Of a stretch of 64,000 bases of DNA, positions 63,820 through 64,000 are shown in pieces. The stretch is from assembly GCA_002633085.1 (NCBI GenBank), contig NSIV01000001.1, positions 62,001 through 126,000 of the forward strand, in the 5' to 3' direction. Origin of the DNA: Curvibacter sp. PD_MW3. Lineage in GTDB: Bacteria > Pseudomonadota > Gammaproteobacteria > Burkholderiales > Burkholderiaceae_C. A program made the translations under genes and the position numbers. The first letter of the stretch is position 1, and the number at the start of each line of letters is the position of its first letter. The notes under the pieces were generated by a model. The model saw only the letters and a program-made list of their open reading frames with translations. It did no database searches and was not told where the DNA came from.

Positions 63820-64000
63820 GATGTTTCCCAGAAGGATTTCTCTTGCGGCCCGTCTGCGGCCAAGGCCCTGTTCATTGCCACGATCGTGGCAATTGCAGCG
63901 TCGATCTTGTTGCTGGCTCTGGCCTTGCGAGGAAATACGTTTTCGTTCCGGTCTTCCTTGACCTCGACGTTGCTGAGCATCCAGACATAGGCCGGGTTGC
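63816..64000 (-). CDS. Terminase large subunit, C-terminal end only
   Basis: The frame enters at the right window edge and stops at 63816. The last 61 residues (NPAYVWMLSNVEVKEDRNEN, then VFPRKARASNKIDAAIATIVAMNRALA) match the end of HK97-type terminase large subunits, where the KIDxAIA helix follows the nuclease domain. Terminase packages DNA into the prohead. The N-terminal ATPase part lies outside the window. Confidence 0.85.
   Translation of the reverse strand, partial: NPAYVWMLSNVEVKEDRNENVFPRKARASNKIDAAIATIVAMNRALAADGPQEKSFWETS

Larger units (their letters stand above)
44142..64000 (-). mobile_element. Prophage with HK97-type head and Mu-type contractile tail (right end outside window)
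   Basis: It starts at the tRNA-Pro remnant and continues to the window edge. All recognisable genes are on the minus strand in the order packaging, head, tail, fibre, lysis. No integrase or repressor is in the visible part, so these should lie beyond 64000 near the other attachment site. No obvious gene disruption is seen in the visible half, so it may be functional. Confidence 0.93.

Noticed and set aside
44142-64000. Interpretation as a Mu-type transposable prophage
   Set aside because: The tail genes are Mu-like, but the left boundary is a split tRNA gene and the head genes are HK97-like; no Mu transposase end is visible.

Overview
The window looks like a chromosomal segment of a GC-rich betaproteobacterium, most likely of the family Comamonadaceae (Hydrogenophaga, Rhodoferax or Acidovorax type). 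This rests on the gene content (propionyl-CoA carboxylase/methylmalonyl-CoA mutase block, cbb3 oxidase cluster with its own Fnr, malonyl-CoA block, TctC-type solute-binding protein, Trp-rich TIGR04438-type protein) and on a dispersed palindrome of the form GCTAT...ATAGC...GGCGC that I associate with this family. The assignment is an inference; no rRNA is present.

Layout. 1-1262: 3' truncated chemoreceptor. 1525-9900: propionyl-CoA to succinyl-CoA pathway on the minus strand (methylmalonyl-CoA mutase, MeaB, carboxylase beta and alpha subunits, a VOC protein that is the epimerase candidate), with a divergent GntR regulator and a palindromic operator between them. 10071-14185: acyl-CoA ligase, DusA, GAF-GGDEF cyclase. 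14218-25582: micro-oxic respiration: TauE/SafE-like protein, hemN, fnr, ccoHGPQON, ccoS, ccoI and a universal stress protein. Three FNR boxes sit exactly at the divergent or leading promoters. 25673-31175: malonate/malonyl-CoA block (GntR, malonyl-CoA decarboxylase, TctC-type binding protein, enoyl-CoA hydratase, malonyl-CoA ligase). 31394-40264: housekeeping genes lgt, ilvD, a cytochrome c, acs, yqhA-like, fumarase, murI.

40319-44001: a small accessory island (SnoaL-like, DsbA-like, degenerate metallo-beta-lactamase-fold protein, LysR regulator, 81-aa protein) bounded by a 27-bp inverted repeat. 44051-44127: tRNA-Arg(TCT). 44142-44188: the 3' half of a tRNA-Pro(TGG), which marks the left attachment site of a prophage that runs past the right edge of the window.

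44142-64000: prophage, all genes on the minus strand. In transcription order: terminase large subunit (partial), small membrane protein, portal, prohead protease, major capsid protein, connectors (HK97-type head), then sheath, tube, tail assembly chaperone with a probable programmed -1 frameshift, tape measure and Mu-type baseplate genes, tail fibre, fibre chaperone, and a tightly overlapping lysis cassette with spanins. The head/tail combination resembles the SfV/phiP27 type of chimera. The most unusual point is that both the major capsid protein and the tail sheath protein begin, from well placed ribosome binding sites, with an extra hydrophobic leader of about 45-50 residues; a 62-aa membrane protein also lies between terminase and portal. 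This suggests membrane-associated particle assembly.

The chromosomal genes fit together as short-chain acyl-CoA assimilation (propionate, malonate, acetate into the TCA cycle) combined with oxygen-responsive high-affinity respiration.
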